Below are positions 1-7,632 of a stretch of DNA of 64,000 bases, in pieces; within the stretch, counting starts at the first letter, position 1, and every line of letters begins with the position of its first letter. A model generated the notes under the pieces. That model was given only the letters and a program-made list of their open reading frames with translations, did not search any database and was not told the origin of the DNA. The stretch covers positions 191,599 to 255,598 of the forward strand of contig NZ_JAPNOZ010000004.1 of the NCBI RefSeq assembly GCF_029955155.1. The letters run 5' to 3'. The position numbers and the translations under genes were made by a program. The DNA is from Psychrobacillus sp. NEAU-3TGS (GTDB lineage Bacteria; Bacillota; Bacilli; Bacillales_A; Planococcaceae).

Positions 1-465
1 ACGCCATACTATTTCTTCTTTAGCTGGGGTTTTTTCGAAGTCATGATTGGACATTACGACATAAATATTATTAGCATAGGCTGCTTTCACGATTTCACTT
101 ACATTAGAAGAAAATAGTTCTACATCTATTAAATCGATTGCTTTTGTTCGAATAACATTTTCAAGAAGCTCTTTATAATAAGCATCTTCTATTATTTTAT
201 TTCCACCTTCCCGATGACTTCTAAAGGTGAATAAAAGGGGAATAGGGAATAATGCATCGCGAATAGTGGAAGCTGTCTTTATCACTACCTCTAAATTTTC
301 AATTTCCTCTAGCATGTCCGCGCGCCATTCCACAATATCTGGGGCTGCTTGCTTGATCGTTTTTATTTCTAAAAGAAGCTGTTCTTCATTTCTTCCCATA
401 AGTGGCACAATAATTTTCGGAACACCTTCACCGATATGAGTATCTCGAATAGAAACAATTTTCAT
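1..465 (-). CDS. aroD: 3-dehydroquinate dehydratase type I (5' part, runs off the left edge)
   Basis: AroD converts 3-dehydroquinate to 3-dehydroshikimate in the shikimate pathway, in the cytoplasm, through a Schiff-base intermediate. I translated the minus strand: 155 residues are present out of about 250 usual for the family. The family motifs EWRAD (46-50), TFRSHREGG (80-88) and MSNHDFEKTP (138-147) are visible, with H141 as the catalytic histidine. The Schiff-base lysine would lie further downstream and is outside the window. The ATG at 463-465 is preceded by AGGGGAG at suitable spacing. The gene is divergent from the GNAT gene, with about 70 bp between the two starts. The identification is firm; completeness of the gene cannot be judged. 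Confidence 0.93.
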   Translation of the reverse strand, partial: MKIVSIRDTHIGEGVPKIIVPLMGRNEEQLLLEIKTIKQAAPDIVEWRADMLEEIENLEVVIKTASTIRDALFPIPLLFTFRSHREGGNKIIEDAYYKELLENVIRTKAIDLIDVELFSSNVSEIVKAAYANNIYVVMSNHDFEKTPAKEEIVWR

Positions 466-534
466 AAAATAGTCTCCCCTTCAATCGTATTTTACGTTAT
501 ATTAACATACAAAGGTGAAGAGGAGGAGAGTAAG

Positions 535-1386
535 TTGAAATTTCAGAGATATGAAAATGCACAAGATTTTGCAAGAGTAGCCAACCCTTTTTTAGAAAAA
601 AACGAAGATAAGTTCAGCTTATTTCTAGGAGTACTACAAGCGATAAAAGAAGGAAAATACGAGGATCCATACATGGCCACGATTGAAGAAGAAGGCGAAT
701 TACTGGCTATTTTCCAGATGACTCCGCCACATCCAATCAATATCATTTTCATCAATGAAAATCGAATGAAAGAATGTATCGATCTTAGTATTGATGAGCT
801 AATCCGGCAATCTATTTCTATCAACTCTATTATTAGTGTAAAAGAATGGGCATATGCTTTTGTGCAAAGTTGGAAAGAAAAAACAGGAGAAAGCTTTTCC
901 GTTTTAATGGATCAAGGACTTTACCGTTTAGACCAAATAGATGAATCGCTTGAAACGAGCCCAGGTACATGGCGTTACGCGACAAATGAAGACGCACTGC
1001 TTATTGAAAAATGGTATGGCCAATTCGAAGAGGATACAAAACTTCCAAAAACTGCACCAGTGGAAATAAAAAAACGCGTAAAAGTGATGCTAGACGCAAA
1101 GGAAGTATTCTTATGGGAAAATGAAGGACAAATTGTATCTATGATGAAAAAAGCAAGACCAACTGCAAATGGTGTCACCGTTTCTCTCGTATTCACACCA
1201 AAAGAGGAGCGGAAAAAAGGATATGCCCGGACAATGGTAGCAGCCGGAAGCAAGGAACTACTAAAAGAATTTCAATTTTGCGTGCTCTACACAGATATGC
1301 TGAATCCAACGTCGAACAAGATTTATCAAGAGATTGGCTATAAAAAATTGATAGATTCTGTGCATCTGGGATTTGAACCACAATAA
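535..1386 (+). CDS. GNAT family N-acetyltransferase
   Basis: This is a probable acetyl-CoA dependent N-acetyltransferase of 283 residues; the substrate is unknown. The C-terminal half carries the GNAT signature: a beta-strand VSLVFTP followed by the acetyl-CoA loop EERKKGYART (about 220-233), then the typical late motif NPTSNKIYQEIGYK. The N-terminal half is less conserved and resembles the two-part GNAT proteins common in Bacillus. I chose the TTG at 535 because AGGAGG (521-526) lies 8 bases upstream. An in-frame ATG at 436 would overlap the divergent aroD start and has no ribosome binding site. It is a single-gene unit that ends at a bidirectional hairpin. Confidence 0.82.
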   Translation: MKFQRYENAQDFARVANPFLEKNEDKFSLFLGVLQAIKEGKYEDPYMATIEEEGELLAIFQMTPPHPINIIFINENRMKECIDLSIDELIRQSISINSIISVKEWAYAFVQSWKEKTGESFSVLMDQGLYRLDQIDESLETSPGTWRYATNEDALLIEKWYGQFEEDTKLPKTAPVEIKKRVKVMLDAKEVFLWENEGQIVSMMKKARPTANGVTVSLVFTPKEERKKGYARTMVAAGSKELLKEFQFCVLYTDMLNPTSNKIYQEIGYKKLIDSVHLGFEPQ

Positions 1387-1414
1387 AAAATACACCCTGA
1401 ATTTTGGAGGAAAC

Positions 1415-1455
1415 TTGAAATAGCCCTTTGCTAGAGCAAAGAGCTATTTTTTCAA
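1415..1455. terminator. Bidirectional terminator between GNAT gene and DUF4097 gene
   Basis: The stem AAATAGC-CTTTGC pairs with GCAAAG-GCTATTT around a TAGA loop, with one internal mismatch, and is followed by TTTTTT on the plus strand. The two flanking genes converge on it. On the minus side the DUF4097 stop codon lies at its edge. Confidence 0.75.
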
Positions 1456-2483
1456 ATCATACTTTTATTCGCGACAGTAATTTTCCCATTATCAGAAGAA
1501 AGTCGAACTGTATTTGCTCCATTCCCAAACACCGTACGAGAATTCTTTTCACCAAATACACTAACTCGCCCGTGATCTGTTTTAGCGTGTATCGATACAT
1601 CAGTTGGCTTGTTCTCTGTTTCCACTAAGATGCTACCATTATCTGTTTCTAATTGAATCATGCGGTCAAGAGTTGATGTTAGAAGTGTAATACGTCCATT
1701 GTCTGTTTTACCAATAATATGTCCGTTTACATAATCCATGATGATACGCCCGTTATCTGTTTCTGTAATAACTTTTTCTGCATCTACATTGCGTAATTCA
1801 ATTCGTCCGTTATCTGTTTGAGTGGAAAGCTTATCGACCTGTATTTTATCAATTTCAATACGTCCATTATCTGTTTCTACTTCTAAAACTGTAGCGGCAA
1901 ATTCTTTTAAACCAATGCTGCCATTATCGGATGTAGCTTTAATCGCTTTACCAAGCAGTTTTTCTGCTCGAATACGACCATTGTCAGTTTTCATGGTGAT
2001 TGTTGTGTACAGTTTTTTAGGTAGGGCCACATTTACTTTCATCTCTTTAATAAGGAAGATAAAGCTGAAAAACTGGAATTTTTTTGGTTTTAATTGAATT
2101 GATAAAGTATCGTTCAAGACTTCTGCAGTTAGTATGAGCTTTTCATTTTCTCCTACTAGCTCAATAATCGTTTCATCTGTATCAGAAGGAAATACATTTA
2201 GAGAGCCGTAGTCAATTTTCATCGTAACGTTGGAAAAGTTCGATTGTGGAATTCTTGTTACTTTATTTTCAGTCGTCATTTTCTCTTGAATCGGAAACTC
2301 CACTAATTCTTGTGCAATCTCTTTCGGAGAACCGAGTGATGCAGCAATGTCGCTATCCGTTTTTCCATCCTCGCGCCCGTTTATAAAATACTCTCTTATA
2401 TCTGAAAGAATATCGTTTCGTTCTTCAGCTGAAAGTCCCACCAACGCAAGTTCTAATTCAATTAAAAACTGTTGTTCAGTCAT
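1452..2483 (-). CDS. HAAS (DUF1700-like) plus DUF4097 beta-helix protein
   Basis: This 343-residue protein has two parts. Residues 1-65 resemble the HAAS/DUF1700 helical domain that usually accompanies PadR regulators. Residues 88-343 are a DUF4097-type repeat domain. The motif D-N-G-(R/S/K)-(I/V) recurs at D167, 186, 205, 224, 243, 261, 281, 303 and 331, mostly every 19 residues, with a degenerate DYG copy at 91, as expected for stacked turns of a beta-helix. No signal peptide or convincing membrane segment is present, so it is probably cytoplasmic; that is inference. The ATG at 2483 overlaps the padR stop by 8 bp, implying translational coupling. An in-frame GTG 9 bases upstream is possible but has the poorer ribosome site. 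The molecular function of the family is not established. Confidence 0.8.
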   Translation of the reverse strand: MTEQQFLIELELALVGLSAEERNDILSDIREYFINGREDGKTDSDIAASLGSPKEIAQELVEFPIQEKMTTENKVTRIPQSNFSNVTMKIDYGSLNVFPSDTDETIIELVGENEKLILTAEVLNDTLSIQLKPKKFQFFSFIFLIKEMKVNVALPKKLYTTITMKTDNGRIRAEKLLGKAIKATSDNGSIGLKEFAATVLEVETDNGRIEIDKIQVDKLSTQTDNGRIELRNVDAEKVITETDNGRIIMDYVNGHIIGKTDNGRITLLTSTLDRMIQLETDNGSILVETENKPTDVSIHAKTDHGRVSVFGEKNSRTVFGNGANTVRLSSDNGKITVANKSMI

Positions 2484-2799
2484 TTCTTGCACCCTCTTCG
2501 ATTAGATTATTGACACCGTTTGTGAAGTTTTTCCATTCGTTCAATTGCTCATGTAGGTATGTTCTACCAAGTTCTGTTAGCTTGTAGTATTTACGCGGCG
2601 GACCTTCTGTTGATTCCTGCAAATAAGTGGTGAAATATCCTTCCTTCGTTAGGCGTCTTAATAAAGGATAAACAGAGCCTTCCGAAATGGAAATTTGGTC
2701 GGATATTTTTTGGACAAGCTCATAACCATATCGATCTTGTTTATCTAGTAATACAAGTACGCAAAGATTAAGCACACCTTTTTTAAATTGAATATTCAC
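2476..2799 (-). CDS. PadR family transcriptional regulator
   Basis: This is a 107-residue winged-helix repressor of the PadR type. It has the typical opening (QFKKGVLNLCVLVLLD), the recognition segment SEGSVYPLLRRLTKEGYF, and a wing with PPRKYYKLTELGR. The GTG at 2799 is preceded by AAAGGAG at good spacing; longer in-frame extensions lack support. It is the first gene of a two-gene operon with the DUF4097 gene, and PadR plus HAAS-domain partners is a recurrent pairing in Firmicutes. The promoter carries paired inverted half-sites, suggesting autoregulation. The inducing signal is unknown. Confidence 0.88.
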   Translation of the reverse strand: MNIQFKKGVLNLCVLVLLDKQDRYGYELVQKISDQISISEGSVYPLLRRLTKEGYFTTYLQESTEGPPRKYYKLTELGRTYLHEQLNEWKNFTNGVNNLIEEGARND

Positions 2800-2834
2800 T
2801 TCTAATTCACTCCTTTCACTACTGTTCAATAAAT

Positions 2835-2884
2835 AGTACCTTTGAGAACAATATATCACACGGTATTATCTTATGCAAGGTACT
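2835..2884 (-). promoter_or_regulatory. padR promoter with paired operator half-sites
   Basis: On the minus strand TTGCAT (2873-2878) and TATATT (2850-2855) form a sigma-A promoter with a 17-bp spacer. The octamer AGTACCTT (2835-2842) and its exact reverse complement AAGGTACT (2877-2884) bracket it. One overlaps the -35 and the other lies just past the -10, which fits repression by the adjacent PadR protein. That PadR binds here is inference. Confidence 0.55.
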
Positions 2885-2982
2885 GAATAAAATATTATTA
2901 ATTTAGGAGCGGTAATTATTTATCTTGTTTCCTAAAGTAAAAATGACGATTGATTGCAGTTTAATATTTCAATTCGCTATGT

Positions 2983-3434
2983 AGGGATAATGCGTCTTAA
3001 GACAGAGCTATTATGTGTCCGCTGGGATTTTCGCTACAGGGTAGACGCTTTCCGCGGGCACGGCTTCAATCTCCACGTCGCTCACGCTCCTGCGGAGCTT
3101 TCAGCTCTTGCTTTTCATGCTGGAGTCGCCACCCTTTCGCTACAATCCAGTAGAGTTTGCTAATTACTAAGAAATGATGTACTAGATTTCGTACTATATT
3201 GTATTCTATAGGGAAAACCTATGAATAATTGAATGAGACATACTTTAGCAATTATTAGCAAGTTCGATTGATTGAAGAGCAAGGTGGCCACTCCTGTGGG
3301 ATTAGCGAGGCAGGTGAGACCCCGCACGTAGCGTTAGCGGAGGAGGAGGCTCACCGCTCGCCCCACGGAAAGCGTCCGCCTGGAGCGGAAATCATGGCGG
3401 ACATCTTAGGATCTCTTTACGACGCATTATCCCT
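2983..3434. repeat. Inverted-repeat-bounded GC-rich element A
   Basis: This gene-free stretch is framed by a perfect 14-bp terminal inverted repeat, AGGGATAATGCGTC (2983-2996) against its reverse complement (3421-3434). Inside are two GC-rich units of about 125 bp facing each other, 3022-3150 and 3268-3394. Unit 1 is nearly identical to the unit at 21221-21348, and unit 2 resembles 21717-21846 and the reverse complement of 33929-34050. Shared blocks include GACGCTTTCCGCGGG, GCTCCTGCGG and TTTCGCTACAATCCA. I see no transposase, no convincing reading frame and no clear target duplication. A MITE-like mobile element or a structured RNA are both possible. Confidence 0.7.
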
Positions 3435-3567
3435 TTAGAGTGACGGAAAGCTAATAAGAAGTTGACTAATTAGACACTAAAATAAATGCATTACATTAGT
3501 TGGAAAAGTTATAATCATCGGTAGCTCTGAATCAGTTATAATCAAAGTAATGAAAGGATGAGAAATA

Positions 3568-3897
3568 ATGAACCCTTTTACAGAAAGAGTTATGGAAATT
3601 ATACAAGCAATACCACAAGGAAAAGTAATGACATATGGTCAAATTGCAAAAGAAGCTGGAAGCCCAAGAGGGGCAAGACAGGTCGTTAGAATACTCCACA
3701 CGATGAGTGCAAAACACAACCTACCATGGCATCGAGTAATCAATATTAAAGGAGAAATCGTCATTCCGGATGAAGAGATTGCCTATTCACAACGTGCTAT
3801 GTTAGAAGCAGAAGGCGTTTTCTTTCGCTCGAATGGACTTGTGGATCTAAAAAAATCAAGACATGTACCTGAAATTAATGATGTAGATTTAATTTGA
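3568..3897 (+). CDS. Alkyltransferase-like protein (ATL, MGMT family without the acceptor cysteine)
   Basis: This 109-residue protein is homologous to the DNA-binding domain of O6-alkylguanine-DNA alkyltransferase. The helix-turn-helix region (YGQIAKEAGSPRGARQVVRIL) and arginine finger are present. The active-site motif PCHRV reads PWHRV here, with W54 replacing the alkyl-accepting cysteine. This is the hallmark of ATL proteins, which bind alkylated guanine and flag it for nucleotide excision repair rather than removing the alkyl group. Length matches bacterial ATLs. The ATG has GAAAGGATG upstream. The next gene is a Nudix hydrolase 22 bp downstream on the same strand, so co-transcription is likely. 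Confidence 0.9.
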   Translation: MNPFTERVMEIIQAIPQGKVMTYGQIAKEAGSPRGARQVVRILHTMSAKHNLPWHRVINIKGEIVIPDEEIAYSQRAMLEAEGVFFRSNGLVDLKKSRHVPEINDVDLI

Positions 3898-3919
3898 TGA
3901 AAGAAAAGAGGAAAAGAAA

Positions 3920-4333
3920 ATGTTCAAATGGCAAGGTGCAGCAGGTATTTGTATAAATGACAATAAGGAAATATTAATGGTTCTTCAAGCAGCTCCAGAT
4001 GAAGAAAAGAAATGGACCGTTCCATCGGGGACAGTAGAAGAAGGAGAAACATTTGAACAATGCTGTATAAGAGAGTTCTCAGAAGAAACTGGTTTTACAG
4101 TTGGTACTACTGAAAATATACATACGAAAAGTGGCGTCATCAGCGAACATGGAATTTCTTATCATGTAGAATATTTTTTAGTAAGTATAGTAAGTGGGGA
4201 AATAACGCTTCAAGATCCAGATGAATTCATCCATGAAATCGCTTGGAAGTCCTTGGAGGAGATTGCAGAACTTCCATTAGCTTATCCAGAAGATATCCAC
4301 ATACTTGAGCAAGTTTTAAAAAATAGAAACTAG
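3920..4333 (+). CDS. Nudix hydrolase
   Basis: This is a 137-residue Nudix-fold pyrophosphohydrolase. The complete Nudix box G-x5-E-x7-R-E-x2-E-E-x-G-F is visible from G37 to F59, with R51, E52, E55 and E56 as the metal-binding core. The substrate cannot be told from sequence; candidates are damaged nucleotides, NDP-sugars or ADP-ribose-like compounds. AGAGGAAAAG precedes the ATG. It sits between the ATL gene and a MutS-like gene on the same strand, which makes a nucleotide-sanitising role attractive, but that is inference. Confidence 0.88.
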   Translation: MFKWQGAAGICINDNKEILMVLQAAPDEEKKWTVPSGTVEEGETFEQCCIREFSEETGFTVGTTENIHTKSGVISEHGISYHVEYFLVSIVSGEITLQDPDEFIHEIAWKSLEEIAELPLAYPEDIHILEQVLKNRN

Positions 4334-4372
4334 TAGTTTCATAAAAACGTATAGATAAAAGAGGTGATAAAG

Positions 4373-6103
4373 ATGCCAAATCTTTTAATCGTTTTAGTAG
4401 CGGTAGTACTCTTCTTCGTAGTTAACTATTTTTTAACAAGAGATAGGAAAAAACTGAAAAGGTATCGAGAAGAATGGGATACGGGGAAGTTTATTAGACA
4501 AAATGAAGCAACAGAATCCATTTCGTCCTACTGGTTAAACAAAAAGAATAGCAAAGCAAGTTACGATGGGGTAGACCAATTAACATGGAATGATTTATCG
4601 ATGGATAAGGTTTTCCAAAAGCTCAATTACACACAAACCACTGTGGGCTCGGAATATTTATTTAATCAGCTACGTGAAATCAAACCATCACTTGAAAAGA
4701 AAGAAGAAGATGAGCATCTATACACATTAGTTGCTAGCAACCAGGGATTAAGGGAAAAAATCCTTCTTTTACTTTCTGGACTTGGGAAACGGGATTTTAC
4801 GAATTCTACCTCGTTTTTTTATGACATAAATAGTAAGAAAGTAAGGAATGGATTCGTCTACTATCTTCTTGCTTTTTTGCCGATAGCTTCTATTGCTTTA
4901 CTATTTTTCAATTTGAAATGGGGACTTTTTTGTTTGCTAGCGTCCTTTTTAATCAATACCATCATTTATTACCGAAATAAAAGTATGTTGGAGTACGATT
5001 TGGTATCCGTTACCTATATTGCTTCCATCATTCATACCGGAAAACGTTTTTCTTCTGTTAATCAGTCAGAATTTAATTCTTACGTAAATAGATTTAAGGA
5101 CAATATGAAACCGTTAAAAAAGGTTTTGTTTCTCAGTAATATTTCTTCCCTTGGGAACAAAGGTGGAGGAGAATTCGATGTTATTTTCGAGTATATTCGA
5201 ATATTATTTTTGCTCGATTTTATTTCCTATAACAAAATTGTCAAAACGATTTCAGACCATCAAAAGGAATATCATGAAGTATGGCAACTGATTGGTAAAC
5301 TGGATGCTGCAATCGCGGTAGCATTTTACCGAAAATCGCTTGGTACATATTGCACACCTAAATTCGTAGATAAAGAAGAATTATTATTCGAGAACATGGC
5401 ACATCCACTTATCCACAACCCGGTAACAAACACATCGGCACTTGGTAAAAGTACGCTTGTAACTGGATCAAATGCTTCTGGGAAATCTACTTACATTAAA
5501 GCAATCGCGATTAATGCGATTCTTGCACAAACGATTAACACGGTACTAGCAGAAAAGTGGATCATGAAACCAAGTTATATCGCAACATCCATGGCCATTC
5601 AAGACAATGTGTTAGATGGGGATAGTTATTTCATAGCAGAAATTAAATCACTTAAACGTATTGTGCGATTAATAGAAGAAGGTAAACCATGCATATCATT
5701 TGTGGATGAAATTCTAAAAGGAACGAATACAGTGGAAAGAATCGCAGCCTCTGCAGCTATGATGGAATGGCTTTCTTCGAATAAAGGAATGAATATTATT
5801 GCATCCCATGATATAGAATTAACAGAAATTGCGAGTCAAGTGTATGCAAATTATCATTTTAGAGAATCCATCGAAAATGGAGAAGTACGATTTGACTATA
5901 CCATTCATCCGGGTCCCTCCAACACAAGGAATGCCATTAAACTTCTAGAAGTACTTGGTTATCCACAAACTATTACAGAAAAGGCAAATGAACTAGCTGA
6001 AAGTTTTGTGGAAAAGAGAGAATGGGACGTTATCAGTGAACAGATTGTAAATTCTAAGAAACTAAGATTAATCGAGAATAATTTTATACACACAAAAAAC
6101 TAA
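4373..6103 (+). CDS. Membrane-associated MutS-like ATPase
   Basis: The protein is 576 residues. The C-terminal half is the ATPase of the MutS superfamily: Walker A TGSNASGKST (364-373), Walker B ISFVDE (441-446), and the following GTNTVERIAAS and ASHD elements. The N-terminal mismatch-recognition and connector domains of true MutS are absent. Instead there is an N-terminal hydrophobic helix (3-21) and a hydrophobic hairpin at about 160-200, so it is probably anchored in the membrane. Such proteins occur in Firmicutes and Bacteroidetes but have no settled function. AGAGGTG lies six bases before the ATG at 4373; an in-frame GTG at 4364 is inside that ribosome site. The gene ends at a strong bidirectional hairpin. 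Confidence 0.85.
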   Translation: MPNLLIVLVAVVLFFVVNYFLTRDRKKLKRYREEWDTGKFIRQNEATESISSYWLNKKNSKASYDGVDQLTWNDLSMDKVFQKLNYTQTTVGSEYLFNQLREIKPSLEKKEEDEHLYTLVASNQGLREKILLLLSGLGKRDFTNSTSFFYDINSKKVRNGFVYYLLAFLPIASIALLFFNLKWGLFCLLASFLINTIIYYRNKSMLEYDLVSVTYIASIIHTGKRFSSVNQSEFNSYVNRFKDNMKPLKKVLFLSNISSLGNKGGGEFDVIFEYIRILFLLDFISYNKIVKTISDHQKEYHEVWQLIGKLDAAIAVAFYRKSLGTYCTPKFVDKEELLFENMAHPLIHNPVTNTSALGKSTLVTGSNASGKSTYIKAIAINAILAQTINTVLAEKWIMKPSYIATSMAIQDNVLDGDSYFIAEIKSLKRIVRLIEEGKPCISFVDEILKGTNTVERIAASAAMMEWLSSNKGMNIIASHDIELTEIASQVYANYHFRESIENGEVRFDYTIHPGPSNTRNAIKLLEVLGYPQTITEKANELAESFVEKREWDVISEQIVNSKKLRLIENNFIHTKN

Positions 6104-6128
6104 AAGGCATAACTCGCCTTTTAGCTTT
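6100..6128. terminator. Bidirectional terminator
   Basis: CTAAAAGGC (6100-6108) and GCCTTTTAG (6116-6124) form a perfect 9-bp stem with a 7-base loop, with CTTTTTG after it on the plus strand and GTTTTTTG after it on the minus strand. It separates the convergent MutS-like and MerR genes, and the merR stop codon lies inside the stem. Confidence 0.85.
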
Positions 6129-6879
6129 TTGTGTAAATATGCACAGCATCTCTCAAAAACACTGCTGCACCAGGCTGTATCTTATCGTAGTAAGCAGTAA
6201 ATCGTTCATCATCCACATACATTTGTGCGACACCAGCATGGGCATCTTTCGTATACTGATCCCAATAAAAGCTCAGCCATTGTCGGTGCAAATCTGCTGT
6301 CTTTTGTGCAAGTTCTCCTGCTGGATCACCTGTTGCCATAGCTGCTTTTAGACTTAAAGCTAGTTGTTGTTCTAACTTTGTCACTTCTTCATACTGTGCT
6401 TGTGTCATTCCTTTTACTTTAGCATTTGATTTATTCACAGTATCCTCGCCATATTTTTCGCGAATTTCTTTGCCATATTTTTGCTCGTTATCATCCACAA
6501 GCTTTTGTTTAAAGCCTTCAAATTTTTCTTTGTCCGTCATGATTATCTTCCTTTCTGTTAGTTGTATGGATTTATCCACATTCTCGATTAATAAATCTAA
6601 TTGCGCTCTTTTTTCCAGTAGTTTTTCTCGATGCTCCTTTAAAGCAGTTGCCCCGTCGAAGTCTTCTGAAGTCATTATTTCTTTAATGCTATCCAAATTA
6701 ACCCCAAGCTCTCGGTAAAACAAAATTTGCTGCAGTCGATCTACCTCTGCAGAACCGTAAATGCGATACCCTGATGAATTGATACGTGCGGGTTTTAGTA
6801 GGCCGATTTCATCATAGTAGCGAAGTGTCCGTGTGCTTATTCCAGCTAGTTGACCAAGCTTTTGTACGGTATATTCCAT
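6121..6879 (-). CDS. MerR family activator with TipAS domain (Mta/TipA type)
   Basis: This 252-residue regulator begins with a MerR winged helix (YTVQKLGQLAGISTRTLRYYDEIGLL, about 1-70), followed by a coiled dimerisation helix (about 75-115). Its C-terminal TipAS domain (about 135-250) binds drugs such as thiopeptides in the prototype TipA; the B. subtilis relative Mta activates multidrug efflux. The ATG is preceded by AGGAGGTGATG. The promoter has the 19-bp spacer and dyad typical of MerR targets, so autogenous activation is expected. No efflux gene is adjacent in the same direction. The effector is unknown. Confidence 0.9.
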   Translation of the reverse strand: MEYTVQKLGQLAGISTRTLRYYDEIGLLKPARINSSGYRIYGSAEVDRLQQILFYRELGVNLDSIKEIMTSEDFDGATALKEHREKLLEKRAQLDLLIENVDKSIQLTERKIIMTDKEKFEGFKQKLVDDNEQKYGKEIREKYGEDTVNKSNAKVKGMTQAQYEEVTKLEQQLALSLKAAMATGDPAGELAQKTADLHRQWLSFYWDQYTKDAHAGVAQMYVDDERFTAYYDKIQPGAAVFLRDAVHIYTKS

Positions 6880-6901
6880 ATCATCACCTCCTAATATCTA
6901 C

Positions 6902-6932
6902 AGTCTAAACCTTGACGTTGCGTGAAGGTCAA
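6902..6932 (-). promoter_or_regulatory. MerR-type promoter with 19-bp spacer and dyad operator
   Basis: On the minus strand TTGACC (6927-6932) and TAGACT (6902-6907) are separated by 19 bp. The spacer holds the near-perfect dyad CCTTGACGTTGCGTGAAGG (6910-6928, plus-strand reading), in which only one base pair breaks symmetry. An overlong spacer with a central dyad is characteristic of promoters activated by MerR proteins through DNA untwisting. Confidence 0.8.
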
Positions 6933-7044
6933 GTCGAAATTTAAAAAAGACCAATTCAATCAATCTTTTTAAAATGTTGCCGACAGATTGTTTTCATAGT
7001 AAATTTCAGTAGAGAGTTAAAGAAAAAGCAAAGGGGATTAGAAA

Positions 7045-7632
7045 ATGACAACAATCGGTTTTATAAGACATGGTGTAACAGCATGGAATAAAGAAGGACG
7101 AGCTCAAGGAAGTACAGATGTGCCGCTTGATGAAGAAGGTATCCAAATGGCTGAACGTGTTGCTAATAGAATGGAACATGAAGAATGGGATATCATTTAT
7201 ACAAGTCCTTTAATTCGTGCAAAAAGAACGGCAGAAATTATTGCAGAAAAGCAGGCAACACTTCCATTTTATATAGATAAGCGTTTAGGTGAGATAGGTG
7301 GAGGAATCATTGAAGGTACTACGGAAGCGGAACGTGTAGCGAAGTGGGGTTTAGAATGGAGAAAGCAAGATATGGGTTTTGAACCAGAGGAAACGATTAT
7401 TTCTAGAGGAATGTCCTTTATTGAAGACGTGAAAGAAGCACATCCTGGTAAACGAGTTTTAGTCGTGAGTCACGGTGGGTTTATAGGAAGGCTTCTAAAA
7501 GTGTTAGTTCCCCATGGAGATTTTGAAAACGATATAGGCAACACTTCTGTTACCGTAGTAGAGCTTCAAGATAGTAAAAACTTATGTCATCTATTTAACT
7601 GTACAAAACACTTAGAAACGAGAGAAGTCTAA
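7045..7632 (+). CDS. Histidine phosphatase superfamily protein (PhoE/GpmB-like)
   Basis: This 195-residue protein has the phosphohistidine signature FIRHGVTAWN with nucleophile H9, the acid residue E83, and the second catalytic histidine H143 in VVSHGGFIGRL. It belongs to the broad-specificity phosphatase branch rather than the phosphoglycerate mutases, judged by length. The substrate is unknown. AAGGGG precedes the ATG. Its stop codon overlaps the start of the next gene by one base (TAATG), so the two are probably co-transcribed. Confidence 0.87.
   Translation: MTTIGFIRHGVTAWNKEGRAQGSTDVPLDEEGIQMAERVANRMEHEEWDIIYTSPLIRAKRTAEIIAEKQATLPFYIDKRLGEIGGGIIEGTTEAERVAKWGLEWRKQDMGFEPEETIISRGMSFIEDVKEAHPGKRVLVVSHGGFIGRLLKVLVPHGDFENDIGNTSVTVVELQDSKNLCHLFNCTKHLETREV

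Noticed and set aside
436-534. Longer N-terminus of the GNAT protein from the ATG at 436
   Set aside because: The extension overlaps the divergent aroD start and has no ribosome site; TTG at 535 has AGGAGG at proper spacing.
2954-3163. A 69-residue plus-strand frame within element A
   Set aside because: It runs through the GC-rich repeat unit, has no ribosome site, and its protein reading matches nothing; similar frames occur in each copy of the repeat.
2983-3434. Target-site duplications flanking element A
   Set aside because: The bases just outside the terminal repeats (left ATGT, right TTAG) do not match, so insertion by a cut-and-paste transposon is not shown.
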